From positions 3,538,008 through 3,581,011 of the forward strand of contig NZ_CP025572.1 in the NCBI RefSeq assembly GCF_018336975.1: a stretch of DNA of 43,004 nucleotides. Reading direction: 5' to 3'. A program made the translations under genes and the position numbers. Shown in pieces: positions 18,049-28,589 of the stretch. Position 1 is the first letter of the stretch. Every line of letters starts with the position of its first letter. Under the pieces are notes generated by a model that did no database searches, had not been told where the DNA came from, and worked only from the letters and a program-made list of their open reading frames with translations. Source of the stretch: Marinomonas sp. CT5 (GTDB lineage Bacteria > Pseudomonadota > Gammaproteobacteria > Pseudomonadales > Marinomonadaceae).

Positions 18049-18891
18049 TTATTGGTTTTTCCTCCCTATGGTCACCCGATCATTACCACCTAAGTCCTGA
18101 AAACTTTCAACAGCAACAAATCCTGATGCAGTCAAACATTGTCGAACGGCTGCCGCCTGATCATAGCCATGTTCAAACATCAGATAGGCATTGTGGCGCA
18201 TATACTTAGGGGCCATTCGAGCTATGTGCTCGATATCCGCCATACCGTGATTTTCGGCCACCAAGGCACTTTTGGGTTCAAAACGAACATCCCCTTGAGA
18301 CAAATGTTTATCCTCAGGATCAATATAGGGTGGGTTCGAGACGATTAAATCAAATAACTCATCCGCTTCTAGAGCCTCAAACCAGCTACTCTGCTGAAAA
18401 GTCACATTATTAATCTGATTACGTTTTGCATTACGACGAGCCAAAACCACAGCGTCTTTCACCAAGTCGACACCCACCACATGGGCGCTAGGTAACTCAG
18501 CCGCCAATGACAAGGCGATTGCCCCCGTCCCAGTACCAAGATCCAAAATACGATGTGTCTCACAGACACCCAGCTGTGATAAAGCCACTTCCACCAGCCT
18601 TTCTGTATCTGCACGGGGAATCAAAGTACACGGCGCCACTTCTAAGTCCAAGCTCCAAAAAGCCTGTTGCCCAAGCAAATAAGCTACGGGCTCCCCTCTC
18701 TCTCTGCGAGCCAACAAACGATCAAACTGCGCTCTATCTGTCTCGCATACGTCTTTATCTGGCCAAGTGTAAAAATAAGCCGTAGATACATTGAGAACGT
18801 GAGCCAGTAGAAGCTGGGCATCCAGCTGCGCTGTGTCCGACATAGAAGAAAGGCGCTGAGAAGCGCCTTTCAGTAGTTCATCAATTTGCAT
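18049..18891 (-). CDS. prmC: Release factor glutamine methyltransferase
   Basis: SAM-dependent enzyme that methylates the glutamine of the GGQ motif in RF1 and RF2. The N-terminal helical substrate-recognition domain covers about 1-75; the methyltransferase domain has motif I DLGTGTGAI at 117-125 and the catalytic NPPY at 186-189. Length 280 fits (E. coli 277). It starts 21 bases after the stop of prfA, which encodes its substrate RF1, so synthesis is coordinated. Confidence 0.97.
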   Translation of the reverse strand: MQIDELLKGASQRLSSMSDTAQLDAQLLLAHVLNVSTAYFYTWPDKDVCETDRAQFDRLLARRERGEPVAYLLGQQAFWSLDLEVAPCTLIPRADTERLVEVALSQLGVCETHRILDLGTGTGAIALSLAAELPSAHVVGVDLVKDAVVLARRNAKRNQINNVTFQQSSWFEALEADELFDLIVSNPPYIDPEDKHLSQGDVRFEPKSALVAENHGMADIEHIARMAPKYMRHNAYLMFEHGYDQAAAVRQCLTASGFVAVESFQDLGGNDRVTIGRKNQ

Positions 18892-18912
18892 AGATGATAA
18901 TTACCTCAAAGA

Positions 18913-20001
18913 TTAATTATCGCCACTCAGCGCAGCAAGCTGCTCTGCTTGGAATTCATTGACTAGAGGATTGATCAACACATCCAAATCACCCGCGACA
19001 ATTTCATCTAATTTGTACAAAGTTAAATTGATACGGTGATCAGTCACACGGCCTTGTGGGTAATTGTAAGTACGGATACGCTCTGAGCGATCACCACTAC
19101 CAACCAAAGACTTACGCGTTTCAGATTGTTCGCTAGCGGCTTTTTCTTGCTCAGCCGCTTGTAAGCGTGAAGCAAGTAATGACATAGCTTTAGCACGGTT
19201 TTTATGCTGAGAACGTTCTTCCTGACATTCCACCACTACACCGGTTGGAATGTGTGTTAAACGAATAGCCGAATCGGTTTTGTTTACGTGCTGACCACCA
19301 GCGCCAGAGGCCCGGAAAGTATCAATTCGTAAATCGGCTTTATTAATTATGATATCGTCAACTTCATCCATTTCAGGCATCACGGCCACAGTACACGCCG
19401 ATGTATGAATTCGCCCCTGAGACTCTGTAGCAGGAACACGTTGGACTCGATGCGCTCCTGATTCAAATTTCAGTTTAGAATACGCACCATCACCAACGAT
19501 ACGAGCGATAACCTCTTTATAGCCACCATGCTCGCCATCACTTGCACTAATGATTTCAACTTTCCAGCGCTGCGTTTCTGCATAACGCGAATACATACGA
19601 AATAAATCACCGGAAAATATAGACGCTTCATCTCCGCCTGTTCCGGCACGCACTTCTAAAAATACGTTTTTAGAATCATTCGGATCTTTAGGCAAAAGAA
19701 GCTTTTGCAGTACTAACTGCAACTCCTCTTTTTGTGCTTGGCCTGATTTATACTCTTCAACGCCCATTTCTTTAATATCTGGGTCTGAATCTGTCATCAT
19801 CAGCTCAGCTTCAGCGATGTTTTCATCAATTTGCTGAAATTCATTAAAACATTTAACAACCGGCTCAAGCTCGGCGTATTCTTTCGAATAGGCGCGGAAT
19901 AAATCCTGATCCATGATCACTTCAGCCACACCCAATAGAGCAGCTAACTCGTCATAACGGTCAGATAAACTTTCTAACTTTAACTTTATGGATTCTTTCA
20001 T
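18913..20001 (-). CDS. prfA: Peptide chain release factor 1
   Basis: Recognises UAA and UAG stop codons and triggers peptide release. The catalytic GGQ is at 235-237 in [14 protein letters not shown], and the stop-codon-reading PxT motif is PAT at 190-192. Length 362 is normal (E. coli 360). Gln237 is the residue methylated by the adjacent prmC product. The gene starts three bases after the hemA stop, giving the classic hemA-prfA-prmC operon. Confidence 0.98.
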   Translation of the reverse strand: MKESIKLKLESLSDRYDELAALLGVAEVIMDQDLFRAYSKEYAELEPVVKCFNEFQQIDENIAEAELMMTDSDPDIKEMGVEEYKSGQAQKEELQLVLQKLLLPKDPNDSKNVFLEVRAGTGGDEASIFSGDLFRMYSRYAETQRWKVEIISASDGEHGGYKEVIARIVGDGAYSKLKFESGAHRVQRVPATESQGRIHTSACTVAVMPEMDEVDDIIINKADLRIDTFRASGAGGQHVNKTDSAIRLTHIPTGVVVECQEERSQHKNRAKAMSLLASRLQAAEQEKAASEQSETRKSLVGSGDRSERIRTYNYPQGRVTDHRINLTLYKLDEIVAGDLDVLINPLVNEFQAEQLAALSGDN

Positions 20002-20004
20002 TTT

Positions 20005-21273
20005 TTAATTATCTTTTTCTTCGTAAATGCCCAATACGTTTGAGGCAATGATTAATGCGTCTTGATCAGCGCCAGCCCCAGCGTCACGTAAATAACGGGT
20101 GGGAGAGTGAATGAGCTTATTCATTAAACTATGAGCAAGTTTGTTAACCACTTGCTCTGGAGACTGCCCCATTTCAAGCCCTTTAAGTGCTTTTTCCAGT
20201 TCAGTATTTTTTATCGTTTCAGCGGATTTTCTAAAAGTTACTATCAGATCCGACACTTTCCTAGACTCAACGACTCGCCGATAGGAATCAATGCCTTCCT
20301 CAATCATCTGCTCGGCCGCTTTCGCTGCATCTTGCCTTGCCCGAACGTTTTCTTCAATCACTGAGTGAAGATCGTCAACGGTATAAAGGTAAGCATCGTT
20401 CACATCTTCCACTTCTGGCTCAATATCCCGAGGCACAGCAATATCAATTAGCAACATGGGAGAATGGCGGCGTTGCGACGTCGCTCGCTCAACCATGCCT
20501 TTACCAATAATCGGCAATTGGCTAGCGGTAGATGAAATCACAATATCGGCTTGCGATAAGTAATCGCCAATGTCGCCCAACATAATGGCTTCAGCATTTA
20601 ACTCATCGGCCAGAATTTGTGCTCGTGCTAACGTTCTATTAGCAACAATTATTCGTTTCACCCCCTGCTCTTTCAGGTGTCTTGCCACTAACTCAATGGT
20701 TTGCCCAGCCCCAATTAACAACGCGGTACTTTTACGAATATCAGCAAAAATCCTCTGCGCTAAACTAACCGCAGCAAAAGCAATTGAAACAGGATTTTCA
20801 CCGATAGCGGTGTCGGTACGTACTCGCTTGGCAACTGAGAAAGTACGCTGAAATAAAGATTCTAACTCCGGGCCAATGCAAGAGCCTTCCTGCGATACGG
20901 CATAAGCAGACTTGACCTGTCCAAGAATTTGCGGCTCACCCAAAATCAGAGAGTCTAGACCGGATGCCACGCGCATAATATGACGAACACTGTCATCGTC
21001 GGCATGCATATAACAATACTGCTGCAACTCTTGCAAATCGATACCATGATAGTCACCTAACCAAGCTATGACCTTATCTACATTACTAAGATCTTCCACA
21101 GAACAATAAAGCTCCGTGCGATTGCAGGTAGACACAATAACAGCCTCATTCGCTTTTTTCTCAGAAAGCAAGGAGGACAAGGCGTCTATCATTTTCTCTG
21201 GCGCAAAAGCAACACGCTCACGTATCGAAACTGGCGCTGTTTTATGATTTACACCTACAGTAATTAGCGGCAT
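20005..21273 (-). CDS. hemA: Glutamyl-tRNA reductase
   Basis: NADPH-dependent reduction of Glu-tRNA to glutamate-1-semialdehyde, the first committed step of the C5 heme pathway. The catalytic Cys50 is in STCNRTELY and the conserved LILGEPQILGQVK segment is near 109-121. A NADPH-binding GAGQT motif follows at about 189-193, and a C-terminal dimerisation helix region completes the protein. Length 422 fits. It is the first gene of the hemA-prfA-prmC unit and divergent from the TPR lipoprotein-lolB operon. With hemC, hemD, hemX and hemY it gives the window five heme-pathway-linked genes. Confidence 0.97.
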   Translation of the reverse strand: MPLITVGVNHKTAPVSIRERVAFAPEKMIDALSSLLSEKKANEAVIVSTCNRTELYCSVEDLSNVDKVIAWLGDYHGIDLQELQQYCYMHADDDSVRHIMRVASGLDSLILGEPQILGQVKSAYAVSQEGSCIGPELESLFQRTFSVAKRVRTDTAIGENPVSIAFAAVSLAQRIFADIRKSTALLIGAGQTIELVARHLKEQGVKRIIVANRTLARAQILADELNAEAIMLGDIGDYLSQADIVISSTASQLPIIGKGMVERATSQRRHSPMLLIDIAVPRDIEPEVEDVNDAYLYTVDDLHSVIEENVRARQDAAKAAEQMIEEGIDSYRRVVESRKVSDLIVTFRKSAETIKNTELEKALKGLEMGQSPEQVVNKLAHSLMNKLIHSPTRYLRDAGAGADQDALIIASNVLGIYEEKDN

Positions 21274-21470
21274 TCAGGACTCTTCTCAAAGATCGAGATT
21301 TAAGGTAATGACAGGAGCAGTGACTGCCCTAACATGACTCTTTACATAAAGGAGACACATTATACGAGAAATTCGCTTTTTTTCGCACCCCAAATGATCA
21401 ATAAAAGTAATAGGATTAATTTATAGTTATGACTGACATAAAGAGCTGCTAGCGATACCATAAGAGCTAT

Positions 21471-23288
21471 ATGAATTTTACATCGAGAAATTATATGCCT
21501 GTTGTTTTAGGCGCGTTATTCAAAACAAGTACACGGAGATACCATTTCAATGGTGTTTTTGTTCTTATTATATTTCTGTGCTTACCCTTTATAAATGGCT
21601 GCGCTCGCGATGAGACACAGCCAAATGTCAATGCCCCTCATATAAGCAAAGAAGCACCACCGGCTGATATATTATCCAGTAACACAGACATAGAAGCCCT
21701 ACTCAACGCTGAGTTCATTCTACAAAGAGAAGGGCCAAATAAAGCATTCACTCCCTTTTATGAACTTGCAAGCGAATCTGGCGACATAAAACTAATAGAG
21801 CGACTAACACATATTGCTGTCGTTTCTCAAAACCCTATTTTCATCGAAAGAAGTACAAATTTGTGGCTTTCCTCCGACCCGACATCAGAAACAGCCTATT
21901 CATTAAAATTACAAGTCCTTCTCAAAGATAACCGAACTGAAGAAGTAACCACTCTGCTTACTAATGCCACTCGACATAAAGTATCACTACGATTTCTTCC
22001 GCTTTACCTAGAAGACCACGTGCGTGACGCAGAGCAAATCAACAGCCTAGATAAGGCCATCGCGGCATTACCGGCTGAATCACAAAAAAATCAGTTTGTG
22101 CAATTAAGCAAAGCACACCTTCTATTACTTGCAGGAAAATACCAGCAAGCGATCAACACAGCCGAACAACTATTAGCACAGGACAATAGCGAAAAAACTG
22201 AAACGCTCTATTTGATTTTAGCCTTTAGTCAAAAAAATCATGGGGACTTAAATAATGCTATTAGAACCCTACAATCGGCGGCTATTAAATTCCCTAATAA
22301 CACTAGAATACTAACTCCTCTTGTTGATTTTTTGGTTGAAAACAAACAATCAAAATCGGCTAGTGACCTTTTTCAAACTACGCATTTAGAAACGCCAGAA
22401 AAGCTACAAGTCGGTATAAACCTAATGCGGGCTTTGATTGAACATGAGGAACCAAAGTTAGCATTATCCGTTGCAGATAGCCTTCCCAAAGATCAGCTCG
22501 GACTATCTAACCAAATTAATTATTTAACAGCTATAGCTCTTGCAAAACAGAACAAAATGACACAGGCCATTGGTCTAATGAAAAGCGTTGATGGGGCCTT
22601 GCAAATTAATGCCATTAACCAAGTTGCTCTATGGCTTTATGAGGATGGCAAAGAAAGTGATATCAACAATATGGTTTTGCAATATTCTCAACGTGAAAAT
22701 ATACCTGAACAAGTAGACAACATCAGCCGCCTTCACGAAGAAAAAGGACGTATTGATTTATCATATGATTTAATAAATCATGCTCTTATTTCTCACCCTA
22801 ATTCAGATACGCTTCGCTATCGAAAAGCTCTTACCGCGGAGCAACTAGGAGACTGGGACGTCACCGAGACGGAATTAAAATACCTGTTAGAGAAGGATCC
22901 TGAAAATCCACAATACCTTAATGCCTTAGGCTACACTTTGTTAGTTCGAACCACTCGTATCAATGAAGCCATGGGCTATATAGAATCAGCTTATGAAAAA
23001 GCCAGTAGCGACCCTGCAATTATAGACAGCCTCGGCTGGGGATTTTTTCTAAAAGGCGAATTTGAGCAATCTTCTTATTATTTAAAAAAGGCTTGGTCTC
23101 TTTTACCTGACGCTGAAATTGCTGCCCATTACGGAGAATCTCTCTGGAAGCAGCGTCATTACAATGAGGCTATTGAAATATGGAAAACGGCATTAAAAAC
23201 GTCCCCCAGAAATCACCTACTACTTGATACTATTCAAAGACTGTCGCCGTCGTTACTCGAAGAACAAAAACAGGACAACTCACCATGA
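21471..23288 (+). CDS. TPR-repeat outer-membrane lipoprotein
   Basis: A 605-residue protein with a signal sequence and lipobox near INGC (Cys44), then TPR-like helical repeats over most of its length. The clearest are at about 475-575 (PENPQYLNALGYTLL, DPAIIDSLGWGFFLKGEFEQS, LPDAEIAAHYGESLWKQRHY). Homologues lie upstream of lolB in Pseudomonas. The function is unknown, but the repeats suggest a scaffold in envelope assembly. The N-terminus before the hydrophobic stretch is unusually long, so the start may be internal. Its last four bases overlap lolB (ATGA). Confidence 0.85.
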   Translation: MNFTSRNYMPVVLGALFKTSTRRYHFNGVFVLIIFLCLPFINGCARDETQPNVNAPHISKEAPPADILSSNTDIEALLNAEFILQREGPNKAFTPFYELASESGDIKLIERLTHIAVVSQNPIFIERSTNLWLSSDPTSETAYSLKLQVLLKDNRTEEVTTLLTNATRHKVSLRFLPLYLEDHVRDAEQINSLDKAIAALPAESQKNQFVQLSKAHLLLLAGKYQQAINTAEQLLAQDNSEKTETLYLILAFSQKNHGDLNNAIRTLQSAAIKFPNNTRILTPLVDFLVENKQSKSASDLFQTTHLETPEKLQVGINLMRALIEHEEPKLALSVADSLPKDQLGLSNQINYLTAIALAKQNKMTQAIGLMKSVDGALQINAINQVALWLYEDGKESDINNMVLQYSQRENIPEQVDNISRLHEEKGRIDLSYDLINHALISHPNSDTLRYRKALTAEQLGDWDVTETELKYLLEKDPENPQYLNALGYTLLVRTTRINEAMGYIESAYEKASSDPAIIDSLGWGFFLKGEFEQSSYYLKKAWSLLPDAEIAAHYGESLWKQRHYNEAIEIWKTALKTSPRNHLLLDTIQRLSPSLLEEQKQDNSP

Positions 23289-23863
23289 CTTATCGCACTC
23301 TTTACATTCTTGCTTTTACAGCGCTCATTAGTGCCTGCAGCTCAAGACCGACAGGACCCACAACACCGCCCCCGGAGAGCGTTGATGCAATTACAAAATG
23401 GGAAACCTCTGGCAGAGTGGGTATACGAACTAAAAATGATGCCATTTCTGGCAACTTTAATTGGCAAAAAGACCCAACCACTTTTGCGTTAAATATTGTG
23501 GGCCCTTTTGGCCAAGGGGCGACCAACCTCAACCAGTCGGCTAATGGGACAGTGACATTATCTTATGAAGATAAAGTCATTACAGGCAACGACCCAGCGT
23601 CTTTGTTACAGCAAGAGTTAGGTTGGGAGTTTCCAGTAAATCAAGTCACCTATTGGATCAGAGGACTCGCCGCTCCGACTTCAATGGCAAAAGTAACCAA
23701 AGATCCAAAAAACCAACTTCCTGAAAAAATAGAACAAGATGGCTGGACGATTAGCTACCGTAATTTCACCAAAGTAGATGGTTTATCACTACCACAAAAG
23801 ATGCAGGTATCTAACCCTCCATTTAGGGTCAATCTCATTATTAATCAATGGACAATTCAGTAA
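23285..23863 (+). CDS. lolB: Outer-membrane lipoprotein receptor LolB
   Basis: Accepts lipoproteins from the periplasmic carrier LolA and inserts them in the outer membrane. A signal peptide with lipobox LISAC (Cys18) is followed by an open half-barrel domain. Family features include WETSGRVGI near 37-45, GNFNWQ, and the WIRGLAAP segment near 127-134. Length 192 fits (E. coli 207). The gene overlaps the TPR lipoprotein gene by four bases and ispE by 16. lolB-ispE-prs order is common to gammaproteobacteria. Confidence 0.94.
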   Translation: MTYRTLYILAFTALISACSSRPTGPTTPPPESVDAITKWETSGRVGIRTKNDAISGNFNWQKDPTTFALNIVGPFGQGATNLNQSANGTVTLSYEDKVITGNDPASLLQQELGWEFPVNQVTYWIRGLAAPTSMAKVTKDPKNQLPEKIEQDGWTISYRNFTKVDGLSLPQKMQVSNPPFRVNLIINQWTIQ

Positions 23864-24723
23864 GCAACATGCAACTACCTTCTCCAGCAAAATTAAATTT
23901 ATTTTTACACATTACAGGACAACGTGAAGACGGCTATCACGAGCTGCAAACTTTGTTTCAGTTTATTGATTTATGCGACACACTGGACTTCACAGTGACT
24001 CACGATAATCGGGTCACCATTTCACCGGTTATTGAACAGTTACCTACTGAAGACAACCTCATTTATAAAGCGGCAAACCTACTAACGCCTTTCAAAAAAA
24101 ATCCGGCTCTAGGTGTTGATATTGTTCTCACAAAACAATTACCTATGGGTGGTGGTATTGGTGGCGGTAGCTCCAATGCAGCCACTACACTATTGGCTTT
24201 AAACGTACTTTGGGAGTGTCACCTTTCATTAGAAAAGCTTGCCGACTTGGGGGTAAAATTAGGTGCCGATATTCCTGTTTTTGTCATGGGGTTTGCCGCC
24301 TTTGCGGAAGGGGTTGGAGAGAAGCTGCAAAAAGTCGAGTTAGACACCCCCTATTTTTTGCTTATCAAGCCCAATTGCCATGTCTCAACTGGTCAAATTT
24401 TTACCGATAAATATTTGACAAGAGACACCCCTCCCCTCAGAATATCGCACGCCTTGAAGCTGGGTGGCCATAATGATTGCTTAGAAGTGGTGAGAAAGCA
24501 CAATCCTGAGGTAAATGAAGCGTATTTATGGTTGAAAAATCATGGGGATGCAAAGCTTACAGGAACTGGCGCTTGTCTATTTTTAGCCTTCGATAATTTG
24601 CATGACGCTGAGCGAGTAAGATCGTCTACACCGACAAAATGGCAAAGTTGGGTTTGCCGCGGCTGTAACACTTCTCCAACACATGCTGCGCTGAACCAGT
24701 GGATTGAGCAAAATAGAGGTTAG
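23848..24723 (+). CDS. ispE: 4-diphosphocytidyl-2-C-methyl-D-erythritol kinase
   Basis: GHMP-family kinase of the MEP isoprenoid pathway. The phosphate-binding loop [15 protein letters not shown] lies at 98-112, and the conserved N-terminus [11 protein letters not shown] at 11-21 contains the catalytic-site lysine. Length 291 from the ATG at 23848, which overlaps lolB by 16 bases. A second ATG at 23869, five bases past the lolB stop, would give 284 residues. Neither has a strong ribosome site, so translation is probably coupled to lolB. Confidence 0.95.
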   Translation: MDNSVSNMQLPSPAKLNLFLHITGQREDGYHELQTLFQFIDLCDTLDFTVTHDNRVTISPVIEQLPTEDNLIYKAANLLTPFKKNPALGVDIVLTKQLPMGGGIGGGSSNAATTLLALNVLWECHLSLEKLADLGVKLGADIPVFVMGFAAFAEGVGEKLQKVELDTPYFLLIKPNCHVSTGQIFTDKYLTRDTPPLRISHALKLGGHNDCLEVVRKHNPEVNEAYLWLKNHGDAKLTGTGACLFLAFDNLHDAERVRSSTPTKWQSWVCRGCNTSPTHAALNQWIEQNRG

Positions 24724-24793
24724 TGCCCCAAAAGCATTTGCACTATCTCAGCCAGTCTATTTTCATTGCTACAAAATACAAAGGGTATACACA

Positions 24794-25741
24794 GTGTCCA
24801 AGTTGATGGTTTTTACCGGTAATGCAAACCCTGAACTCGCTCGCAGGGTGGTTCGCCGCCTAGGGCTACCTATCGGAAACGCAACCGTTGGTAAGTTCAG
24901 TGATGGAGAGATTACGGTCGAGATCAATGAAAACGTACGTGGTAAAGACGTTTTCATTATCCAATCTACATGCGCACCTAGTAACGACAACTTGATGGAA
25001 CTTATTGTCATGGCCGATGCATTACGCCGTGCTTCTGCCACTCGAGTCACCGCTGTTATCCCATACTTTGGATACGCCCGCCAAGATCGCCGAGTGCGTT
25101 CTGCTCGTGTTCCAATTACAGCAAAAGTGGTTGCTGATATGATTTCCGCAGTAGGTATTAACCGTGTGCTAACTGTTGACCTTCATGCAGACCAAATCCA
25201 AGGCTTCTTTGATATACCGGTTGATAACGTATACGCAACGCCTTTACTGCTTGACGATTTACAACGCCAAGGTCACGAGAACATTGCCGTAGTTTCTCCA
25301 GATGTTGGTGGTGTTGTTCGAGCTCGTGCTTTTGCGAAATTACTCGATGATGCGGACTTAGCCATCATCGATAAACGCCGCCCACGTGCTAATGAAGCAC
25401 AAATCATGCATTTGATTGGCGATGTCGAAGGCAAAACATGTGTTTTAGTCGATGACATGTGTGATACCGGCGGTACGCTTTGCGCTGCAGCAAAAGCGCT
25501 AAAAGAACACGGCGCAGCAAAAGTATTAGCTTACTGCACGCACCCAGTTCTATCTGGCAAAGCGATCGAAAATATTAAAAATTCCGTGCTTGATGAGTTG
25601 GTCGTGACTGATACCATCCCATTGACACAAGAGGCGCTTAACTGCCCTCAAATACGCCAATTGTCGATGTCCGACATTATGGCTGAGACTGTTCGTCGTG
25701 TATGCAACGAAGAGTCTATCAGTGCCATGTTTGGGGCCTAA
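24794..25741 (+). CDS. prs: Ribose-phosphate pyrophosphokinase
   Basis: Makes PRPP from ribose-5-phosphate and ATP for nucleotide, His, Trp and NAD synthesis. The PRPP-binding signature [10 protein letters not shown] is at 219-228, the catalytic His131 lies in [12 protein letters not shown], and the flexible loop with YARQDRR is near 94-100. The frame is open back to 24704, inside ispE, but the family N-terminus begins at [19 protein letters not shown] at 24794 with AAGGG eight bases upstream gives the canonical 315 residues. It follows ispE by about 70 bases. Confidence 0.97.
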   Translation: MSKLMVFTGNANPELARRVVRRLGLPIGNATVGKFSDGEITVEINENVRGKDVFIIQSTCAPSNDNLMELIVMADALRRASATRVTAVIPYFGYARQDRRVRSARVPITAKVVADMISAVGINRVLTVDLHADQIQGFFDIPVDNVYATPLLLDDLQRQGHENIAVVSPDVGGVVRARAFAKLLDDADLAIIDKRRPRANEAQIMHLIGDVEGKTCVLVDDMCDTGGTLCAAAKALKEHGAAKVLAYCTHPVLSGKAIENIKNSVLDELVVTDTIPLTQEALNCPQIRQLSMSDIMAETVRRVCNEESISAMFGA

Positions 25742-25809
25742 GCCAAACATTTACGCTCGGAACGGGTCGCAGTTCTGGGCACAAACTTATTAATTATTAG
25801 GAAAATATC

Positions 25810-26388
25810 ATGTCATTATCTATTAATGCCGTTGCACGTACTCAAGAAGGTAAAGGTGCGAGCCGCCGCCTTCGTAACGAAGGCCTAGTGCCTGCTGTTA
25901 TCTATGGTGGTGAAGCTGCTCCTGCATCTATTGCTTTCAAAGACAACGAACTACTTAAAGCCGTTGGAACTCCAGGCTTCTTAACTGGTCTAGTTGAAGT
26001 ATCTGTTGACGGCAAAGCAGAACAAGTTCTTGTTAAAGCATTACAACGCCACCCAGCTACTGGTGATGTTATGCACATGGACCTTCAGCGTGTTCAAGCA
26101 GACAAAAAAATCACAACGCGTGTTCCTTTAAACTTCATTAACGCTGCACAAAGTGAAGGTGTTAAGAGCCAAGGTGGTCGTTTGACTGTCGAGTCTAAAT
26201 TAGCTGAAGTTCGCTGCTTACCAGCAAACCTTCCTGAAGTATTGACAGTAGACGTTATCAAGGGTCAACTTGATCAAATCTTCCACTTGTCAGATGTTGC
26301 TCTTCCTGAAGGCGTAGAATTGGTTTCTTTGTTGAAAGGCGAAGATCACGACCAACCTATCGCTCGTATCGGTAAGTCTAAACGTTAA
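25810..26388 (+). CDS. rplY: 50S ribosomal protein L25/general stress protein Ctc
   Basis: Binds 5S rRNA in the large subunit. At 192 residues it is the long two-domain Ctc form rather than the 94-residue E. coli L25. The N-terminal RNA-binding domain (about 1-92) has the [21 protein letters not shown] signature and the C-terminal TL5/CTC beta domain occupies about 95-180. TTAGGAAAA upstream of the ATG is a good ribosome site. It is followed by pth 19 bases later, a conserved pair. Confidence 0.96.
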   Translation: MSLSINAVARTQEGKGASRRLRNEGLVPAVIYGGEAAPASIAFKDNELLKAVGTPGFLTGLVEVSVDGKAEQVLVKALQRHPATGDVMHMDLQRVQADKKITTRVPLNFINAAQSEGVKSQGGRLTVESKLAEVRCLPANLPEVLTVDVIKGQLDQIFHLSDVALPEGVELVSLLKGEDHDQPIARIGKSKR

Positions 26389-26407
26389 GATTATTGAAGG
26401 CAGTATT

Positions 26408-26992
26408 GTGGCAGGTTTCAAATTATTAGTCGGCTTGGGCAACCCAGGCAACGAATACGAGAATACTCGCCACAATGCAGGCGCTCAATGGATTGAGGCA
26501 TTGGCTCGTCAGAGCCAATGCTCTCTTCGTTTAGAAAAAAAGTTTTTCGGCCAATTTGGTAAAGTTTATATAGCTGGTGAAGAGTGCTATCTACTTATTC
26601 CCACCACCTATATGAATTTAAGTGGCAAAGCGGTTCAAGCCGTGTGTCAGTTTTATAAAATCCCTCCAGAAGAAATCCTTGTGGTTCACGATGAATTAGA
26701 TATCCCACCAGGTACCGTCAAATTAAAACAAGGCGGTGGGCATGGTGGTCACAACGGATTAAAAGACATTATTTCCAAGCTGGCGAACAACAGAGAATTT
26801 GGTCGTCTCAGAATAGGTATTGGACACCCTGGTCATGCAAGCCAAGTGGCCAATTACGTTCTGAAAAAAGCATCGCCAGACGACTATACAAAGATAGAAC
26901 AAACAATCGACGAATCATTGCGCTATGTAGATGATATTGTGCGCGGCAACCTAAATGCTGTGATGAATCAACTACACAGCTTCAAAGCATAA
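26408..26992 (+). CDS. pth: Peptidyl-tRNA hydrolase
   Basis: Releases tRNA from peptidyl-tRNA that drops off the ribosome. The catalytic His22 lies in TRHNAG, Asp95 in VVHDELD, and substrate-binding Asn70 in TYMNLSG; these match E. coli His20, Asp93 and Asn68. Length 194 fits. It starts at GTG (26408) with AAGG upstream. The order rplY-pth-ychF is conserved across Proteobacteria. Confidence 0.97.
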   Translation: MAGFKLLVGLGNPGNEYENTRHNAGAQWIEALARQSQCSLRLEKKFFGQFGKVYIAGEECYLLIPTTYMNLSGKAVQAVCQFYKIPPEEILVVHDELDIPPGTVKLKQGGGHGGHNGLKDIISKLANNREFGRLRIGIGHPGHASQVANYVLKKASPDDYTKIEQTIDESLRYVDDIVRGNLNAVMNQLHSFKA

Positions 26993-27017
26993 CCACTTAA
27001 CTACTAGGAATCTCACT

Positions 27018-28109
27018 ATGGGTTTTAATTGCGGCATCGTTGGGTTACCTAACGTTGGTAAATCTACTCTATTCAATGCATTAACCAAAGCCGGCATTGG
27101 CGCAGAAAACTTTCCATTCTGCACTATTGAGCCAAATGCTGGCGTTGTTGCCATGCCAGACCCACGTCTGGATGCCCTAGCTGAAATAGTGAAACCTGAG
27201 CGTGTTCTTGCGACGACAATGGAATTTGTTGATATTGCAGGTTTGGTAGAGGGTGCATCAAAAGGTGAAGGTCTTGGTAACAAATTTTTAGCTAATATTC
27301 GCGAAACCGATGCGATTGCTCACGTCGTGCGATGCTTTGAAGACGAAAACGTTATCCACGTTTCTAACCACGTCAATCCAAAGCTAGACATTGAAGTGAT
27401 CAACCTAGAACTGATCTTTGCGGATATCGAGTCCATCGACAAACAAATTTTCCGTACAGCGAAAAACGCCAAAAGTGGCAATAAAGACGCCATCGCTCAC
27501 AAAGCGTTTCTAGAAAGCATCAAAGCTCACCTAGAAGATGGACTACCCGTACGCTCTATGACAATGACAGACGAGCAGAAAAAAGAAGTCCGCTCTTTAC
27601 ACCTTCTAACGACAAAACCAACCATGTACATCGCTAACGTCGCCGAAGATGGCTTCGAAAACAATCCGTACTTAGACCAAGTTAAAGAAATCGCGGAAGC
27701 TGAAGGTGCAATGGTGGTTCCTATCTGCAATCAGCTTGAAGCCGAAATTTCTGAACTAGACACTGAAGAGATGCAAGAATTTCTAGACGAAATGGGGATG
27801 GAGGAACCAGGACTGGATCGAGTCATCCGTGCAGGATATGAACTCCTAGGCCTTCAGACCTACTTTACAGCAGGTGTAAAAGAAGTTCGAGCATGGACGG
27901 TCAAACAAGGCGCAACCGGCCCACAGGCCGCTGGTGTGATCCATACGGACTTTGAAAAAGGTTTCATTCGTGCTGAGGTTATCAGTTATGACGATTTCAT
28001 CCAATATAAAGGTGAGAGCGGGGCTAAAGAAGCGGGCAAATGGCGCCTTGAAGGTAAAGATTACATCGTAAAAGACGGCGATGTGATGCATTTCCGTTTT
28101 AATGTTTAA
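27018..28109 (+). CDS. ychF: Ribosome-binding ATPase YchF (OLA1 family)
   Basis: Obg-related P-loop protein that prefers ATP and binds ribosomes; linked to translation control and oxidative stress. The P-loop is GLPNVGKST at 8-16, a helical coiled domain sits in the middle, and the C-terminal TGS domain (about 279-363) contains [18 protein letters not shown]. Length 363 is exact for the family. A weak A/T-only dyad AATGTTT/AAACATT at 28101-28125 covers the stop and is the only terminator candidate before the tRNA genes. Confidence 0.97.
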   Translation: MGFNCGIVGLPNVGKSTLFNALTKAGIGAENFPFCTIEPNAGVVAMPDPRLDALAEIVKPERVLATTMEFVDIAGLVEGASKGEGLGNKFLANIRETDAIAHVVRCFEDENVIHVSNHVNPKLDIEVINLELIFADIESIDKQIFRTAKNAKSGNKDAIAHKAFLESIKAHLEDGLPVRSMTMTDEQKKEVRSLHLLTTKPTMYIANVAEDGFENNPYLDQVKEIAEAEGAMVVPICNQLEAEISELDTEEMQEFLDEMGMEEPGLDRVIRAGYELLGLQTYFTAGVKEVRAWTVKQGATGPQAAGVIHTDFEKGFIRAEVISYDDFIQYKGESGAKEAGKWRLEGKDYIVKDGDVMHFRFNV

Positions 28110-28138
28110 TAGATAATAAAACATTTTAAGAAAAACAC

Positions 28139-28167
28139 TTGACCCATTAACAGGTTATATGAATAAT
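28139..28167 (+). promoter_or_regulatory. Promoter of the tRNA cluster
   Basis: TTGACC (28139-28144), 17-base spacer, AATAAT (28162-28167), followed by the GC-rich discriminator ATCGCGCC typical of stringently regulated stable-RNA promoters. The first tRNA starts about 50 bases after the predicted start site. Confidence 0.7.
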
Positions 28168-28223
28168 ATCGCGCCACAGAGGCAGTAGATCGATTTGCAT
28201 AAACTGTTTTTGTATTAGTCTGT

Positions 28224-28298
28224 TGGGGTATAGCCAAGCGGTAAGGCAACGGGTTTTGATCCCGTCATGCGTAGGTTCGAATCCTGCTACCCCAGCCA
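28224..28298 (+). tRNA. tRNA-Gln (UUG), copy 1
   Basis: 75 bases with a seven-pair acceptor stem and encoded CCA. The anticodon loop TTTTGAT (28254-28260) has anticodon TTG at 28256-28258, reading CAA/CAG. This copy differs from the other two by one compensated pair in the T stem (A73/T85 of 282xx). Confidence 0.97.
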
Positions 28299-28309
28299 TA
28301 CAGACGAAC

Positions 28310-28386
28310 GGCTATGTAGCTCAGTTGGTTAGAGCACATCACTCATAATGATGGGGTCACTAGTTCGAATCTAGTCATAGCCACCA
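28310..28386 (+). tRNA. Elongator tRNA-Met (CAU), copy 1
   Basis: 77 bases including CCA. Anticodon loop CTCATAA has CAT at 28344-28346. The body is almost the same as E. coli metT and the acceptor begins G-C paired, so it is elongator Met, not initiator. Its body is unlike the lysidine-modified Ile tRNA. Confidence 0.95.
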
Positions 28387-28397
28387 CAATTCGATAT

Positions 28398-28472
28398 TGG
28401 GGTATAGCCAAGCGGTAAGGCAACGGGTTTTGATCCCGTCATGCGTTGGTTCGAATCCAGCTACCCCAGCCA
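28398..28472 (+). tRNA. tRNA-Gln (UUG), copy 2
   Basis: 75 bases with CCA, anticodon TTG. Identical to copy 3, and separated from the preceding Met gene by 11 bases, so processed from a shared transcript. Confidence 0.97.
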
Positions 28473-28501
28473 TCGATGAATATGTCAGTAAATACAGTTA
28501 A

Positions 28502-28578
28502 GGCTATGTAGCTCAGTTGGTTAGAGCACATCACTCATAATGATGGGGTCACTAGTTCGAATCTAGTCATAGCCACCA
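28502..28578 (+). tRNA. Elongator tRNA-Met (CAU), copy 2
   Basis: 77 bases with CCA, identical in every base to Met copy 1. It begins 29 bases after Gln copy 2. Confidence 0.95.
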
Positions 28579-28589
28579 CAATTTGATAT

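Noticed and set aside
24704..24793. N-terminal extension of prs overlapping ispE
   Set aside because: The family begins at the [13 protein letters not shown] segment; GTG at 24794 gives the standard 315 residues.
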